NCBI GenBank assembly: GCA_934457095.1
Contig: CAKSHJ010000007.1
Coordinates: 11,463 to 75,462 of the forward strand
Reading direction: 5' to 3'
DNA: 64,000 nucleotides
DNA from: an uncultured Eubacteriales bacterium
GTDB lineage: Bacteria > Bacillota > Clostridia > Oscillospirales > Acutalibacteraceae
The notes below the pieces were generated by a model, which was not told the origin of the DNA, did not search any database, and saw only the letters and a program-made list of their open reading frames with translations. A program made the translations under genes and the position numbers. Positions 17,006-25,627 of the stretch are shown in pieces (within the stretch, counting starts at the first letter, position 1; each line of letters opens with the position of its first letter).

Positions 17006-17655
17006 CGTATCGGATCGTGCACGGTAAGCGTAAAACTGTTGCATTGCAGGTAAATCATAACGGTGAATTGCTTGTAAAGGCTCCGTTATTTGTGTCGAGA
17101 GTGCAAATAGAAAGTTTTATACAGCAAAATAGGCCATGGATATTAGAAAAACAAGCGTTCATGGCAAAAAAACAGGAATTTACCGTGAGGCAGGGCAGTA
17201 GGCTGATGCTGCTTGGTAGCGAATACCCGGTAAAATACGGCGAACGCGTAGAATTTAACGGTAGTGTATTCTTTGTGCCGCAGCGACCCTTTATAGAGAT
17301 AAAACCGCAACTGATTGACGAATATAAGCGTCTTGCAAACTGCATTATTAAGCGTAGGGTGGAGCATTACAGTCAGATAACCGGGTGGCAGGCGACAGCA
17401 ATAAAAGTGGGCAGCGCCAAAACACGTTGGGGTTCGTGTTCGGGCAAAAATACGCTGAATTTTACATGGAAGCTGGTTTTGGCCGATTTAGATACGGTAG
17501 ATTATGTGGTGCTACACGAATTGGCGCACACGGTGGAGCATAATCATTCGGCAAATTTCTGGCGTTTGGTGGGGCAATATATGCCCGATTACAAAAATGC
17601 CCGTAAGCGATTGGTCGCGTTACAGGAACGCCTTTCGGTCGAAAATTGGGATTAA
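16987..17655 (+). CDS. YgjP-like zinc metallopeptidase (M48-related)
   Basis: A 222-residue protein of the YgjP/DUF45 family. The zincin motif HELAHTVEHNHSANFW (about residues 173-188) gives HExxH plus the third His, and the upstream KTRWGSCSGKNTLNFTWKL block is diagnostic. Physiological substrates are unknown. It overlaps the alkylation-repair gene by 19 bases; an alternative ATG at 17002 has a closer GGAAAAGA ribosome binding site. Coupled translation with the preceding gene is likely. Confidence 0.82.
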   Translation: MEKKNMTYRIVHGKRKTVALQVNHNGELLVKAPLFVSRVQIESFIQQNRPWILEKQAFMAKKQEFTVRQGSRLMLLGSEYPVKYGERVEFNGSVFFVPQRPFIEIKPQLIDEYKRLANCIIKRRVEHYSQITGWQATAIKVGSAKTRWGSCSGKNTLNFTWKLVLADLDTVDYVVLHELAHTVEHNHSANFWRLVGQYMPDYKNARKRLVALQERLSVENWD

Positions 17656-17671
17656 CCCAATTGGCTCAAAT

Positions 17672-17700
17672 TTGCAATACAAATGCTTTTGTGTTATATT
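17672..17700 (+). promoter_or_regulatory. Sigma-A-type promoter of the corA region
   Basis: TTGCAA (17672-17677), 17 bases, TATATT (17695-17700). It lies 41 bases before a 21-codon leader ORF and about 130 bases before corA. Confidence 0.5.
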
Positions 17701-17741
17701 TAATTTAGAAAACAATTCCTATTCAGTTTGGAGGTGGCATT

Positions 17742-17807
17742 GTGAAACCGAGACCTGAACACATTTTGTATTTTTTAGCAGCACAATGCCGGTTGGCTGT
17801 GTGCTGA
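17742..17807 (+). CDS. Possible 21-residue leader peptide before corA
   Basis: A GTG at 17742 follows TTGGAGGTG at ideal spacing and opens a 21-codon frame (MKPRPEHILYFL, then AAQCRLAVC) that stops 24 bases before the CorA start. A ribosome binding site this good with so short a frame suggests a regulatory upstream ORF, for example one coupled to Mg-dependent translation. The N-terminal run of two prolines (KPRPEH) is notable because proline-rich leaders sense low Mg in some bacterial Mg transporter genes. Function is inference only. Confidence 0.35.
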   Translation: MKPRPEHILYFLAAQCRLAVC

Positions 17808-17831
17808 CATTAACTGAAGAGGTGAATTGCG

Positions 17832-18755
17832 TTGATTTGTTACTATAAATCCGTGGACGGAGGCGTAACGGAAATTCGGGAGTACGAGCCGGGCTGCTGG
17901 ATTCGCTGTATTGCGCCGACCAATGATGAAATAAACAGCTTGATTGCCGAGTTTGCAATTGAGCCGGAGTTTTTTCGTTCTGCAATGGACGAGGAGGAAT
18001 CCTCGCATATTGACATAGAGGACGAAAGTACTTTGCTGATTATTGATATTCCGGTGCTGGAGCGCCCTCATGAAAAAATTACCTATACTACAACGCCTTT
18101 GGGTATTATCATTACCCAGTCGAATGTGATTACGGTTTCGACCAAGGAAAGCCCGATTTTAACAGAAATTGCGGACGGTGCGGTCAAGGGGATTCAAACG
18201 AACCTAAAAACACAGTTTATTTTGAATATTTTGTTGCGCGTGGCCACCCGCTACCTGCAATATTTGAAGCAGATTGATAAAATTTTTAATCAGTCAGAAA
18301 AAAAATTGCGCAAATCTATGAAAAATGATGAGCTGATTAAATTGCTGGACATTGAAAAATCGTTGGTGTATTTTTCGTCGTCGCTCAAGGCCAATGAAAT
18401 TACGATTGAAAAAATTATGCGTGGCCGCGTCATTAAAATGTACGAGGAGGACCAGGATCTCATTGAGGATGTGCTGATTGAAATTCGGCAGGCCATTGAC
18501 ATGTCTGGCATTTATCTGAATATTCTGTCCGGTACCATGGACGCTTTTTCCTCAATTATCAACAATAACCTGAATATTGTGATGAAAGTCTTGGCGTCTT
18601 TAACGCTGCTCAGCTCCATTCCCACAGTTATTTCGGGTATTTACGGAATGAATGTGTCAAATTTACCGGTGCCGTTTTTCTGGTTCCCCATTACGCTGGC
18701 CGTGGTATGTATGGTCGCGGCATTTATTATTCTGAAAAAGAAAGATATGCTTTGA
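17832..18755 (+). CDS. corA: CorA-family divalent cation transporter
   Basis: A 307-residue CorA-type channel. About 240 N-terminal residues form the cytoplasmic funnel; two C-terminal membrane helices follow, the first ending in the signature GMN (IYGMNVSNLPVPF, Gly272). The family transports mainly Mg, sometimes Co or Ni. The TTG at 17832 has AGAGGTGA 7 bases upstream. It has its own promoter, a short leader ORF and a terminator, so it is probably monocistronic. Confidence 0.93.
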   Translation: MICYYKSVDGGVTEIREYEPGCWIRCIAPTNDEINSLIAEFAIEPEFFRSAMDEEESSHIDIEDESTLLIIDIPVLERPHEKITYTTTPLGIIITQSNVITVSTKESPILTEIADGAVKGIQTNLKTQFILNILLRVATRYLQYLKQIDKIFNQSEKKLRKSMKNDELIKLLDIEKSLVYFSSSLKANEITIEKIMRGRVIKMYEEDQDLIEDVLIEIRQAIDMSGIYLNILSGTMDAFSSIINNNLNIVMKVLASLTLLSSIPTVISGIYGMNVSNLPVPFFWFPITLAVVCMVAAFIILKKKDML

Positions 18756-18760
18756 AATTT

Positions 18761-18784
18761 AAGGAGCTATAAGGCTCTTTTTTT
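18761..18784 (+). terminator. Rho-independent terminator after corA
   Basis: AAGGAGC (18761-18767) pairs with GCTCTTT (18774-18780), one G-T pair, 6-base loop, then a T-run. Confidence 0.8.
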
Positions 18785-18872
18785 CATATGTTGGGGTAGG
18801 CTAACAAAAGTTGCGCTATGTTTACCCGGGAAATATCGTGTATAATGAATACAGCATAAATTTAAGGGAGAA

Positions 18873-19430
18873 ATGACATTGGAGAGAAAACAAATTTTTA
18901 CAAAGGATTTGCGAAGTATGACCCAAATTTTAACGGCGGGAGATGCAGTTTTGCTAAGCGGAACCATTTACACCGCCAGAGATGCTGCTCATAAGCGCAT
19001 GTTTGAAGCGCTCGACCGCAACGAGCCGCTACCATTTTGTATCGAGGGTGCTGCCATTTATTATGCAGGGCCTACGCCTGCGCCAAAAGGTCTGCCGGTG
19101 GGTTCTTGTGGTCCAACCACTGCCGGTAGAATGGACAAATTTGCACCGCGACTGCTGGATTTAGGGTTGGCGTGTATGATAGGGAAAGGCGAACGTTCAC
19201 CGAAGGTAGTGGATGCAATTGTACGGAACAAAGCGGTGTACTTATGCGCCATAGGCGGAGCGGGAGCATTGGCGGCACAATGCATTAAACGGGCAGAGGT
19301 GATTGGGTATAACGATTTGGGGTGTGAATCGGTGAAGCGGTTTGAGGTGGAGGAATTTCCGTTAATTGTGGCAATAGACAGCAGAGGGAACAATTTATTT
19401 TGCCGAGATAAGACAGAGGTGCATCAGTGA
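18873..19430 (+). CDS. Class I fumarate hydratase/tartrate dehydratase beta subunit
   Basis: A 185-residue protein matching the C-terminal (beta) domain of iron-sulfur hydrolyases: LLSGTIYTARDAAHKRM at the start, then GPTPAPKGLPVGSCGPTTAG and MDKFAPRLLDLGL. This domain binds substrate but needs an alpha subunit carrying the [4Fe-4S] cluster. No alpha subunit lies in the window, so either it is encoded elsewhere or this is an orphan. AAGGGAG precedes the ATG. The stop overlaps the start of the CDF transporter gene (GTGA). Confidence 0.88.
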   Translation: MTLERKQIFTKDLRSMTQILTAGDAVLLSGTIYTARDAAHKRMFEALDRNEPLPFCIEGAAIYYAGPTPAPKGLPVGSCGPTTAGRMDKFAPRLLDLGLACMIGKGERSPKVVDAIVRNKAVYLCAIGGAGALAAQCIKRAEVIGYNDLGCESVKRFEVEEFPLIVAIDSRGNNLFCRDKTEVHQ

Positions 19431-20611
19431 CAAATCTGATAGTACGACTTTTTATTCGAGATTACCGCAATACCGGGCATTATAAGGTGCGGGAGCAGTA
19501 CGGTAAATTGGCTGGTATTACAGGTATTATAACAAATTTGCTGTTGTTTGCGATGAAAATGACCGTAGGTGTGCTGTTTCATAGTATTGCCATGGCTGCC
19601 GATGCCCTGAATAATCTTTCTGATTCCGCATCGTCGATTGTTACGCTGTTGGGTTTTAAGCTTTCGGGCAAGCCGGCGGACGACAAACACCCATATGGTC
19701 ATGCCAGAATGGAATATATTGCCGGCATGATTGTGTCGTTTATTATTTTGGTATTGGGTTTGCAGCTTGGCAAATCCTCGTTTGACAAAATTTTGGCGCC
19801 GGAGGAAACGGTATTCAGCTATGTGACCGTTGGCGTACTCATTGCAGCAATTTTTATCAAAATATGGCAGTGCTTGTTTTACCGTAAAATTGCGAAAATC
19901 ATTGGGTCGTCTACCCTAAAGGCAACCGCCGCTGACAGTATGAATGATGTGATTGCCACTACCGTGGTGCTCATCGGAGTGTTTGTTTCAGCGTTTACCG
20001 GTTTGAATTTAGACGGTTATATGGGTCTGGCCGTGGCGGTATTCATCGTGGTTTCGGGAGTGCGCTTAGTTATAGAAACGGCCAATCCGTTATTGGGGCT
20101 TCCGCCCGGCAAAAAATTGGTAAAAGAGCTGGAGCAGCGCATTACGGAGCACGAGGAAATTTTAGGCATACACGATTTAAAGGTACACCAGTACGGGGCT
20201 TCGGCGTGCTTTGCAACGGTGCATTGCGAAGTTTCCAGCGAGTGTAACATGCTGGAAATACACGAGGTGATAGACGAAATTGAGCGGGAAGTTTTCCGGG
20301 AGATGAACATCAATCTGGTGATTCATATGGACCCTGTTTTGCTGCACGACGAGCGTGCCAATGCGCTCAAAGAGCAGGTGCAGACTTATTTAACCGAAAT
20401 TTCGGCGCAAATGCAGGTGCATGATTTTCGGGTAATTTGGGGACAGGAGATAAGCCGTGTGATTTTTGATGTAGTGGTGCCGTTTGAATTTGCGTATACG
20501 GATGAGCAGCTGGAACAAATGCTGGCACAAAAATTGCGCGAATGGAACGACGGCTACCGTTTAACTTTAGTGATTGACCATGAGGGAGAATTGCTGGAGG
20601 ATGAAAATTAA
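19427..20611 (+). CDS. Cation diffusion facilitator (CDF) metal efflux transporter
   Basis: A 394-residue CDF protein with about six membrane helices in the first 210 residues and a cytoplasmic ferredoxin-like domain after that. The metal-site motif is visible in HSIAMAADALNNLSDSASS (helix 2) and ATAADSMNDVIAT (helix 5). The long C-terminal region includes HDLKVHQYGASACFATVHCE. Substrate may be Zn, Mn or Fe and cannot be assigned. The GTG start overlaps the fumarase stop codon and follows GAGGTG, so the two are translationally coupled. Confidence 0.9.
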   Translation: MTNLIVRLFIRDYRNTGHYKVREQYGKLAGITGIITNLLLFAMKMTVGVLFHSIAMAADALNNLSDSASSIVTLLGFKLSGKPADDKHPYGHARMEYIAGMIVSFIILVLGLQLGKSSFDKILAPEETVFSYVTVGVLIAAIFIKIWQCLFYRKIAKIIGSSTLKATAADSMNDVIATTVVLIGVFVSAFTGLNLDGYMGLAVAVFIVVSGVRLVIETANPLLGLPPGKKLVKELEQRITEHEEILGIHDLKVHQYGASACFATVHCEVSSECNMLEIHEVIDEIEREVFREMNINLVIHMDPVLLHDERANALKEQVQTYLTEISAQMQVHDFRVIWGQEISRVIFDVVVPFEFAYTDEQLEQMLAQKLREWNDGYRLTLVIDHEGELLEDEN

Positions 20612-20612
20612 A

Positions 20613-20646
20613 AAAAGGACATTCCGGAATGCTGGAATGTCCTTTT
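20613..20646. terminator. Bidirectional terminator between CDF gene and lipoprotein operon
   Basis: A 13-bp perfect stem (20613-20625 with 20634-20646) flanked by A-run and T-run serves both convergent transcripts. Confidence 0.9.
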
Positions 20647-20654
20647 GCGTTATT

Positions 20655-21161
20655 TTACGGTACAATTTGCTCAAAGGCTGCTACCATGTCATCAGCGGAA
20701 TCGGAGATAAACAGGTAAACATAATTGCCTTTTTTGGCCACCGGAGCTTTTTGAGCATTTGCATAGCCCTGCGGGTTATAATTTTTAGACTCGTTCATAC
20801 GCTGTGTTTTGCGGGAGTTCATTTTTGCCAATATTCTGTCGGCGCTTTGGCTGTCCTTGGCAAGCACAATGAGGAATTCATCGGTACGCAGCCCGGTGGA
20901 ATCCATTTCTCCGGCAAATTCGGCAACATCATCTAAGTCAATGCCGTACATAGCGGAAAGGTCGGTTTCGGTCATTGCCTGCATATCCTCTAAGGTGACA
21001 GATGCCTTGACATTATCGGCAACTTCCTGTGCAGAGACATTGGCAGAGGCAACGCTTTGAGATTGCTGATGGTTGGTAGTTTGATTGCCATCGCAGCCGA
21101 ACAGGGAAACAGACAGCATAAGCGCGGCAAAAATGATAAAAACAGATTTTTTCAGGTTCAT
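20655..21161 (-). CDS. DUF4358 domain lipoprotein
   Basis: A 168-residue exported lipoprotein: signal MNLKKSVFIIFAALMLSVSL then lipobox LFGC with Cys near residue 23. The mature part has the DUF4358 pattern (LSAMYGIDLDDVAEFAG, then DEFLIVLAKD and NYVYLFISDSADDMVAAFEQ). Function is unknown; such genes are common in Clostridia. The ATG at 21161 fits the signal peptide. It follows the SGNH hydrolase gene by 40 bases in the same direction, so they are probably co-expressed at the cell surface. Confidence 0.82.
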   Translation of the reverse strand: MNLKKSVFIIFAALMLSVSLFGCDGNQTTNHQQSQSVASANVSAQEVADNVKASVTLEDMQAMTETDLSAMYGIDLDDVAEFAGEMDSTGLRTDEFLIVLAKDSQSADRILAKMNSRKTQRMNESKNYNPQGYANAQKAPVAKKGNYVYLFISDSADDMVAAFEQIVP

Positions 21162-21201
21162 GGTCAGCGGGTACTCCTTTAAAAAATAAATTTTGGGTAT
21201 A

Positions 21202-22029
21202 CTATGCGATATGGGTACGCAGATAGGCAATCCAAGCCTGACAGCCGGCGTCTGTAAAATGTACGCCCATATTATCCGGGTCGCTGCAATATTCGCGCTT
21301 TAAATTGCCGGAATCGTCCTTCATAACAGAAGCCACATCTAAAAATATATAGTCATTTTCCCTACACATTACTTGCAGGGCGGTATTGTAAAGATTTAGA
21401 TTTGCGTTTGTCAGGTCGCCTTTTTGCGCACTTTCTACGATGGGTGTCATAGACTGCACATAAATCATTGTTCCCGGACTTTTTTCTTTTATTTGTGCCA
21501 GTACAGTTTCCATATTCTGCACCGCACCGTCAATCCCATAAACGGCAATGTCATTCATACCCAGCATAATAAATACCTTTGTTGCACCCATTTGCGCAAT
21601 GGCGTCTGCCAAATACATCTCGGTTCCGTTATAGCTGGGGTGTACCGAATTTTCAGAGCCGAGTTTTTTTAGCTCATTGCCCGAGCCGTAGCTGCCCGGC
21701 GTTAAAAACTGTGCGGTTCCAAAAAAGTTAGGGTTTTCCTTACGCTGTGCGCTTACAAATAAATTAAGCTTTAACGAAACGGAATCTCCTACAAAAACGG
21801 CGTTGTTAAAAACGGCGTCCTCGGCTTCCTCAACGGCGTTTAGCGTTGTACTTTCGGCAGGCTCGCTGCTCTGGGAGCTTTGTACGGAAGAAGCTTCGTT
21901 CTCGCTTTGCACTTGAGAAGGGGGCAAAGAGGATTCGGAAATTTCATTGCCGGAACAGGCGGAAAAAGAAAGCGCTGTAACAGTCAACACCGCCGGGAGC
22001 AAAAATTTACCCAACAAATTTTGTTTCAT
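21202..22029 (-). CDS. SGNH/GDSL-type hydrolase lipoprotein
   Basis: A 275-residue lipoprotein: signal MKQNLLGKFLLPAVLTVTAL with lipobox LSFSAC, then a Ser/Glu-rich linker to about residue 70. The SGNH blocks follow: AVFVGDSVSLK (catalytic Ser), MLGMNDIA (block III, Asn) and VHFTDAG (catalytic Asp-x-x-His region, written DNMGVHF). It probably removes acyl or acetyl groups from a cell-wall or extracellular glycan. First gene of a two-gene unit with the DUF4358 lipoprotein. Confidence 0.88.
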   Translation of the reverse strand: MKQNLLGKFLLPAVLTVTALSFSACSGNEISESSLPPSQVQSENEASSVQSSQSSEPAESTTLNAVEEAEDAVFNNAVFVGDSVSLKLNLFVSAQRKENPNFFGTAQFLTPGSYGSGNELKKLGSENSVHPSYNGTEMYLADAIAQMGATKVFIMLGMNDIAVYGIDGAVQNMETVLAQIKEKSPGTMIYVQSMTPIVESAQKGDLTNANLNLYNTALQVMCRENDYIFLDVASVMKDDSGNLKREYCSDPDNMGVHFTDAGCQAWIAYLRTHIA

Positions 22030-22227
22030 AGCATTCCTTCCCTTGTAAGAATTTCATACATATCTATTCTTTAAACAGTATACCACATCTTATCAAGCGA
22101 AACAATTAAAAATTACGATTCTGCAGGAATATTTCTGCCAAAGCCGGTATAATCGCATGGCATGCGGCGCAGAATAGTATTGTTGCCTTCGGCAGTGAAA
22201 AAGAAATAACAAACGAGGTGTATGATT

Positions 22228-22566
22228 ATGACAGGTCTAAAATGCAATGTAACCACCTGCGCAAGCAACGCCCAGAATCAGTGCTGTCGTCCCGACATAC
22301 AAATTGTTGGTACAAATGCCAAGGAACGCGGAGAAACCAGCTGTTCCTCTTTTCAGACTAAGGGCGCAGCACAAAATAATGCCATTCGCCACGATGTACC
22401 CAATGCGGCATTGCAGGTAAATTGCAATGTATTTACCTGCACGCATTACAGCGACGGTCGGTGTGCGGCCAGCAGTATTTGTGTAGACAGTGAAAATCAC
22501 GATGCAAAAGACAAAGAGCAAACCTTGTGTGAAACTTTCCGTAAAAAGGAAAGTTGCTGCGGTTAA
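22228..22566 (+). CDS. DUF1540 protein with two cysteine modules
   Basis: A 112-residue small protein with two copies of the DUF1540 pattern: LKCNVTTCASNAQNQCC near the start and VNCNVFTCTHYSDGRCAA in the second half, each followed by an ETSC/ETLC-like cysteine. Four cysteines per repeat suggest metal binding. Function is unknown; homologues are often linked with sporulation. I choose the ATG at 22228, since GAGGTG is too close to the ATG at 22222. It is transcribed alone and ends at a shared terminator. Confidence 0.82.
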   Translation: MTGLKCNVTTCASNAQNQCCRPDIQIVGTNAKERGETSCSSFQTKGAAQNNAIRHDVPNAALQVNCNVFTCTHYSDGRCAASSICVDSENHDAKDKEQTLCETFRKKESCCG

Positions 22567-22577
22567 TCTTGATTTAT

Positions 22578-22621
22578 AAAAAACCCCCTGTTGGCATATA
22601 AGACCGGCAGGTGGTTTTTTT
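22578..22621. terminator. Bidirectional terminator between DUF1540 gene and coaX
   Basis: A long imperfect stem (A-run, ACCCCCTG, TTGG pairing back with CCGG, CAGGTGGT, T-run) with a loop near 22596-22604 serves both convergent genes. It has one mismatch and two G-T pairs. Confidence 0.8.
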
Positions 22622-23408
22622 AAATTCTTCTGTTTTTTTCATAAATCATGCGCAAGCCGTCCAAGAGTAAATGCTCGTCTAAGAGCAGCTTTTTTTTGCA
22701 CGCGGGCAGCACCAAATGTGCAAGCCCCCCGGTAGCAACCAAGGTGGCCGGTTCCCCCAATTGTGCCTCTATACGTTCGGTAAGACCATCGATCATAGCT
22801 GCAGTGCCGTAAATAGCGCCGGATTGCATACAGTGTATGGTGTTGGTGCCAATGACGGTTTTGGGCTTTTCAATGCTGATATGCGGCAACAATGCGGTTT
22901 TATTGGCAAGCGCCTGCAAGGTAATGGAAATACCGGCGCAAATGGTGCCGCCCAAATAGGAACCGTTTTTGTCAATGACGCAAAGCGTGGTAGCGGTACC
23001 AAGGTCCAGCACAATACAGGGCAGAGGATATTTGGCAACTGCTGCCACTGCGCCGGCCACCAAATCGGAACCCAATTGAGCGGGATTGTCTATACGAATA
23101 TTCAGTCCGGTTTTAATGCCGGGGCCAAGCAACATGGGCGTAATACCGGTGGCTTTTACAAAGGCTTGTCTTACGGTTTCGCTCAATTCCGGCACCACCG
23201 AGCAGAGAATCACATCTTTAACGGAGTCTGCGGGTATGCGATACAGCGTCAGCAGCTGACTGATTGCCATAGCATATTGGTCGTCGGTTTTACCGGGCTC
23301 GGTTAGAAAGCGGGCAATAAAAGCAGGAGATTGCGTTACTGTTTTGTCGGCGATTGCAAACCCGCCAATTGTAATATTCGTATTGCCAATATCCACTGTC
23401 AGTAGCAT
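22620..23408 (-). CDS. coaX: Type III pantothenate kinase
   Basis: An ASKHA-fold kinase that phosphorylates pantothenate, the first step of CoA synthesis, without feedback inhibition by CoA. The 262 residues include LLTVDIGNTNITIGGF (phosphate 1 loop), GSDLVAGAVAA and CIVLDLGTATTLCVID, plus the family GGTICAGISI block. The ATG at 23408 is chosen because AGGGGG lies 8 bases upstream; a start at 23414 would be only one base from it. Confidence 0.93.
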   Translation of the reverse strand: MLLTVDIGNTNITIGGFAIADKTVTQSPAFIARFLTEPGKTDDQYAMAISQLLTLYRIPADSVKDVILCSVVPELSETVRQAFVKATGITPMLLGPGIKTGLNIRIDNPAQLGSDLVAGAVAAVAKYPLPCIVLDLGTATTLCVIDKNGSYLGGTICAGISITLQALANKTALLPHISIEKPKTVIGTNTIHCMQSGAIYGTAAMIDGLTERIEAQLGEPATLVATGGLAHLVLPACKKKLLLDEHLLLDGLRMIYEKNRRI

Positions 23409-23472
23409 AGACATACCCCCTTTGGAATGTTATATTTTATTATAGCACGGTTATATTTTTATGGCAATCACA

Positions 23473-23502
23473 AGAAAACCCGGCAAAATTTTGCACGGGT
23501 TC
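23473..23502 (-). terminator. Terminator of bceAB on the minus strand
   Basis: AACCCG/CGGGTT arms (23477-23482 and 23496-23501) enclose a GCAAAATTTTGC palindrome; a T-rich tract follows on the minus strand. Confidence 0.75.
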
Positions 23503-23512
23503 AAACAAAATA

Positions 23513-25627
23513 TTAAGTTTTCTTTTGGCGAAGCATACCTCTGCAAAACAGATAGGTTGCGCCAAAATAACCGCCGTATACCAACGCCATCATACCAACG
23601 GTAATCAACGAAAAGGTCATGGTATTGAGTCTGCCGCTGAACATATCGAGAATGATGCCGGAAAATTGAATGGCAATGACGGTGTGAATGACCGCCAGCA
23701 CAAGAGGCACGGCGAAATAAACGGCGATTTGCCAAAGTAACGTTCGGTGAATCATACGGCTGTCTGCGCCCAATTTGCGCAGCAAATTATAGCGCGCAAC
23801 ATTGTCAGAGGTTTCGGCAAGCTGTTGCAGAGCCAGCGTTGCAACGCAGGTAAGCAAAAATACCAGCCCGATATAGATAGACAGGAATGAGAGCAGAACT
23901 GTGCTGCCAACGCTGTTAAGGTATATGGTTTCCTTGTCCAAGGGATTATAATAAGTGAGTTTAGTAGTGTCATCAACATTCTGTGCATTGGAGGACATAA
24001 TACTGTTGATAACACCGGTAGTTTGAGTTGCGGCTTTACTTTCGGTATTTTTATACAAAACGTTTAAAAGGCGGTGACAAAAACTCTCCGGAATATCTAT
24101 CAAGGCGTCGTCGGGCAGAACCAGCGTCCCGGCATCGTCTGGGAAGTAAGCGTTCTGGTAGGAGGTATTTAGCAGTCGGTGAATACCTAAGGTATAGGTT
24201 TTGCCGTTCACCTCAATGCTTTGGTCATTTTCCATTTTGTAATATTTCTCCACATAAAAATTATTACAATTCACTGCAAATTCGGTTTCCGCAAGCGTAA
24301 TAGGCTCCATTCCAAGCGCGTTGCGCACCCGGTTGTAATCCGTTAGAGAAATCAGGTTCAAAAAGCTATTCGTTGCATTTGCGGCGTCCAAGTCCGGCAG
24401 AATATTAGAAAGCTTGCCCATGGTCAGGTAATTTTCCTCAGAGGCATCGTCCGAGCCGCTGACCGGCATAGAATTGTACACTTTAATTTCAAAATAGTCC
24501 TTTGCATAGCTGTTCAGTACATCCGTCAGGGTAAGCGCCTCGGTCAAAGAGGTTGTATCCGGTTCTGCAAAGTCCGCTACCGCTCCGTTTTCGTCATAAA
24601 CAGGCAAACTGTTTAGGCGCCCGGCTATCGTTAGGTCAAACGGCGCGACGGACTGAAGCGTTTGAGAAACACCAAAAGCCACGGTATTGCCCACGGAAAA
24701 GGTTACCAAAGTCATGAACAGCATCAGGCAAATCACGGCGCAGGAGAAAAATGTGGTATTGATTTTAGAACTGATTTGCCGAAACAGAAACATATTCAGC
24801 CCTTTGTAATAAAGGCGCTTGTTGGCCTTGATAACGCGCAGCAAAATGCCGGAAAGAGAGAAAAAGAATAAAAAAGTACCCACGCAGCCTAAAATCACGG
24901 CGGTCCATAAAAGAGTTATACCGTTATCGGCAATATTTGGCCATATTTTCTCCAGCACCAAATAATACGCCGTGCCAAGACAACCTACGCCAAGCACAAA
25001 GGCAATGACAGAAACGGCCAAATTACGCACCTTAAACGACTCATTTTTGCGGCTGGCCTGCAATAGCGTAATGAGCTTATATTTTGAGATAGAAACGGTA
25101 TTAAACAGCATAACCGCAACAAAAATAATACCAAAATAAAGCACGGTTTTCCAAAGCGCCTGTATAGAAAAGGAAAATTGGAACGAGGATAAATCCACTT
25201 CAAAAATGCCGGAGATGATGACAGAAAGCCCCTGTGAGGCAAAAATGCCCACGATAAGCCCGATACCCAGTGAAAAAATGCCAATGAAAAGGGTTTCCAG
25301 CGCCAAAATACGAGAAATTTTCCCCTTACCCATGCCCAGCAGCATATAAATACCAAGCTCTTTTTTACGTCGTTTCATTAAAAAGCGATTGGAATAAACC
25401 ACCAAAAATCCCAAAATAAACGAAATGAATACGGAAACATAGCCAATGGCGGTCACCAGCAGCTGCATAATTTCTTTTTGGTTTTCGCTAAGCGCAAGCA
25501 TAGCCTGCTGAGAATCCATGGAATTGAACACATAAAACAGGCATACGCCAAAGGACAGCGTGAAAAAATAAATCGCATAGTCGCGAAAACTGCGCCTAAC
25601 ATTGTTTACGGCAAGCTTAAAAAACAT
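23513..25627 (-). CDS. BceB-type ABC transporter permease
   Basis: A 704-residue FtsX-domain permease. Four N-terminal membrane helices start with FRDYAIYFFTLSFGVCLFYV, six further helices follow, and a large extracellular domain of about 200 residues (roughly 330-560) lies between helices 7 and 8. This is the hallmark of BceB-type permeases, which free lipid II-cycle intermediates from peptide antibiotics and transmit a signal to the BceS kinase. AGGAGGGG lies upstream. The gene overlaps the ATPase gene by 11 bases. Confidence 0.9.
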   Translation of the reverse strand: MFFKLAVNNVRRSFRDYAIYFFTLSFGVCLFYVFNSMDSQQAMLALSENQKEIMQLLVTAIGYVSVFISFILGFLVVYSNRFLMKRRKKELGIYMLLGMGKGKISRILALETLFIGIFSLGIGLIVGIFASQGLSVIISGIFEVDLSSFQFSFSIQALWKTVLYFGIIFVAVMLFNTVSISKYKLITLLQASRKNESFKVRNLAVSVIAFVLGVGCLGTAYYLVLEKIWPNIADNGITLLWTAVILGCVGTFLFFFSLSGILLRVIKANKRLYYKGLNMFLFRQISSKINTTFFSCAVICLMLFMTLVTFSVGNTVAFGVSQTLQSVAPFDLTIAGRLNSLPVYDENGAVADFAEPDTTSLTEALTLTDVLNSYAKDYFEIKVYNSMPVSGSDDASEENYLTMGKLSNILPDLDAANATNSFLNLISLTDYNRVRNALGMEPITLAETEFAVNCNNFYVEKYYKMENDQSIEVNGKTYTLGIHRLLNTSYQNAYFPDDAGTLVLPDDALIDIPESFCHRLLNVLYKNTESKAATQTTGVINSIMSSNAQNVDDTTKLTYYNPLDKETIYLNSVGSTVLLSFLSIYIGLVFLLTCVATLALQQLAETSDNVARYNLLRKLGADSRMIHRTLLWQIAVYFAVPLVLAVIHTVIAIQFSGIILDMFSGRLNTMTFSLITVGMMALVYGGYFGATYLFCRGMLRQKKT

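Noticed and set aside
22117..22175. Inverted repeats ATTCTGC/GCAGAAT and a small CGCATG-G-CATGCG palindrome upstream of the DUF1540 gene
   Set aside because: Both are short, and I see no regulator gene or phasing with a promoter that would raise them above chance.
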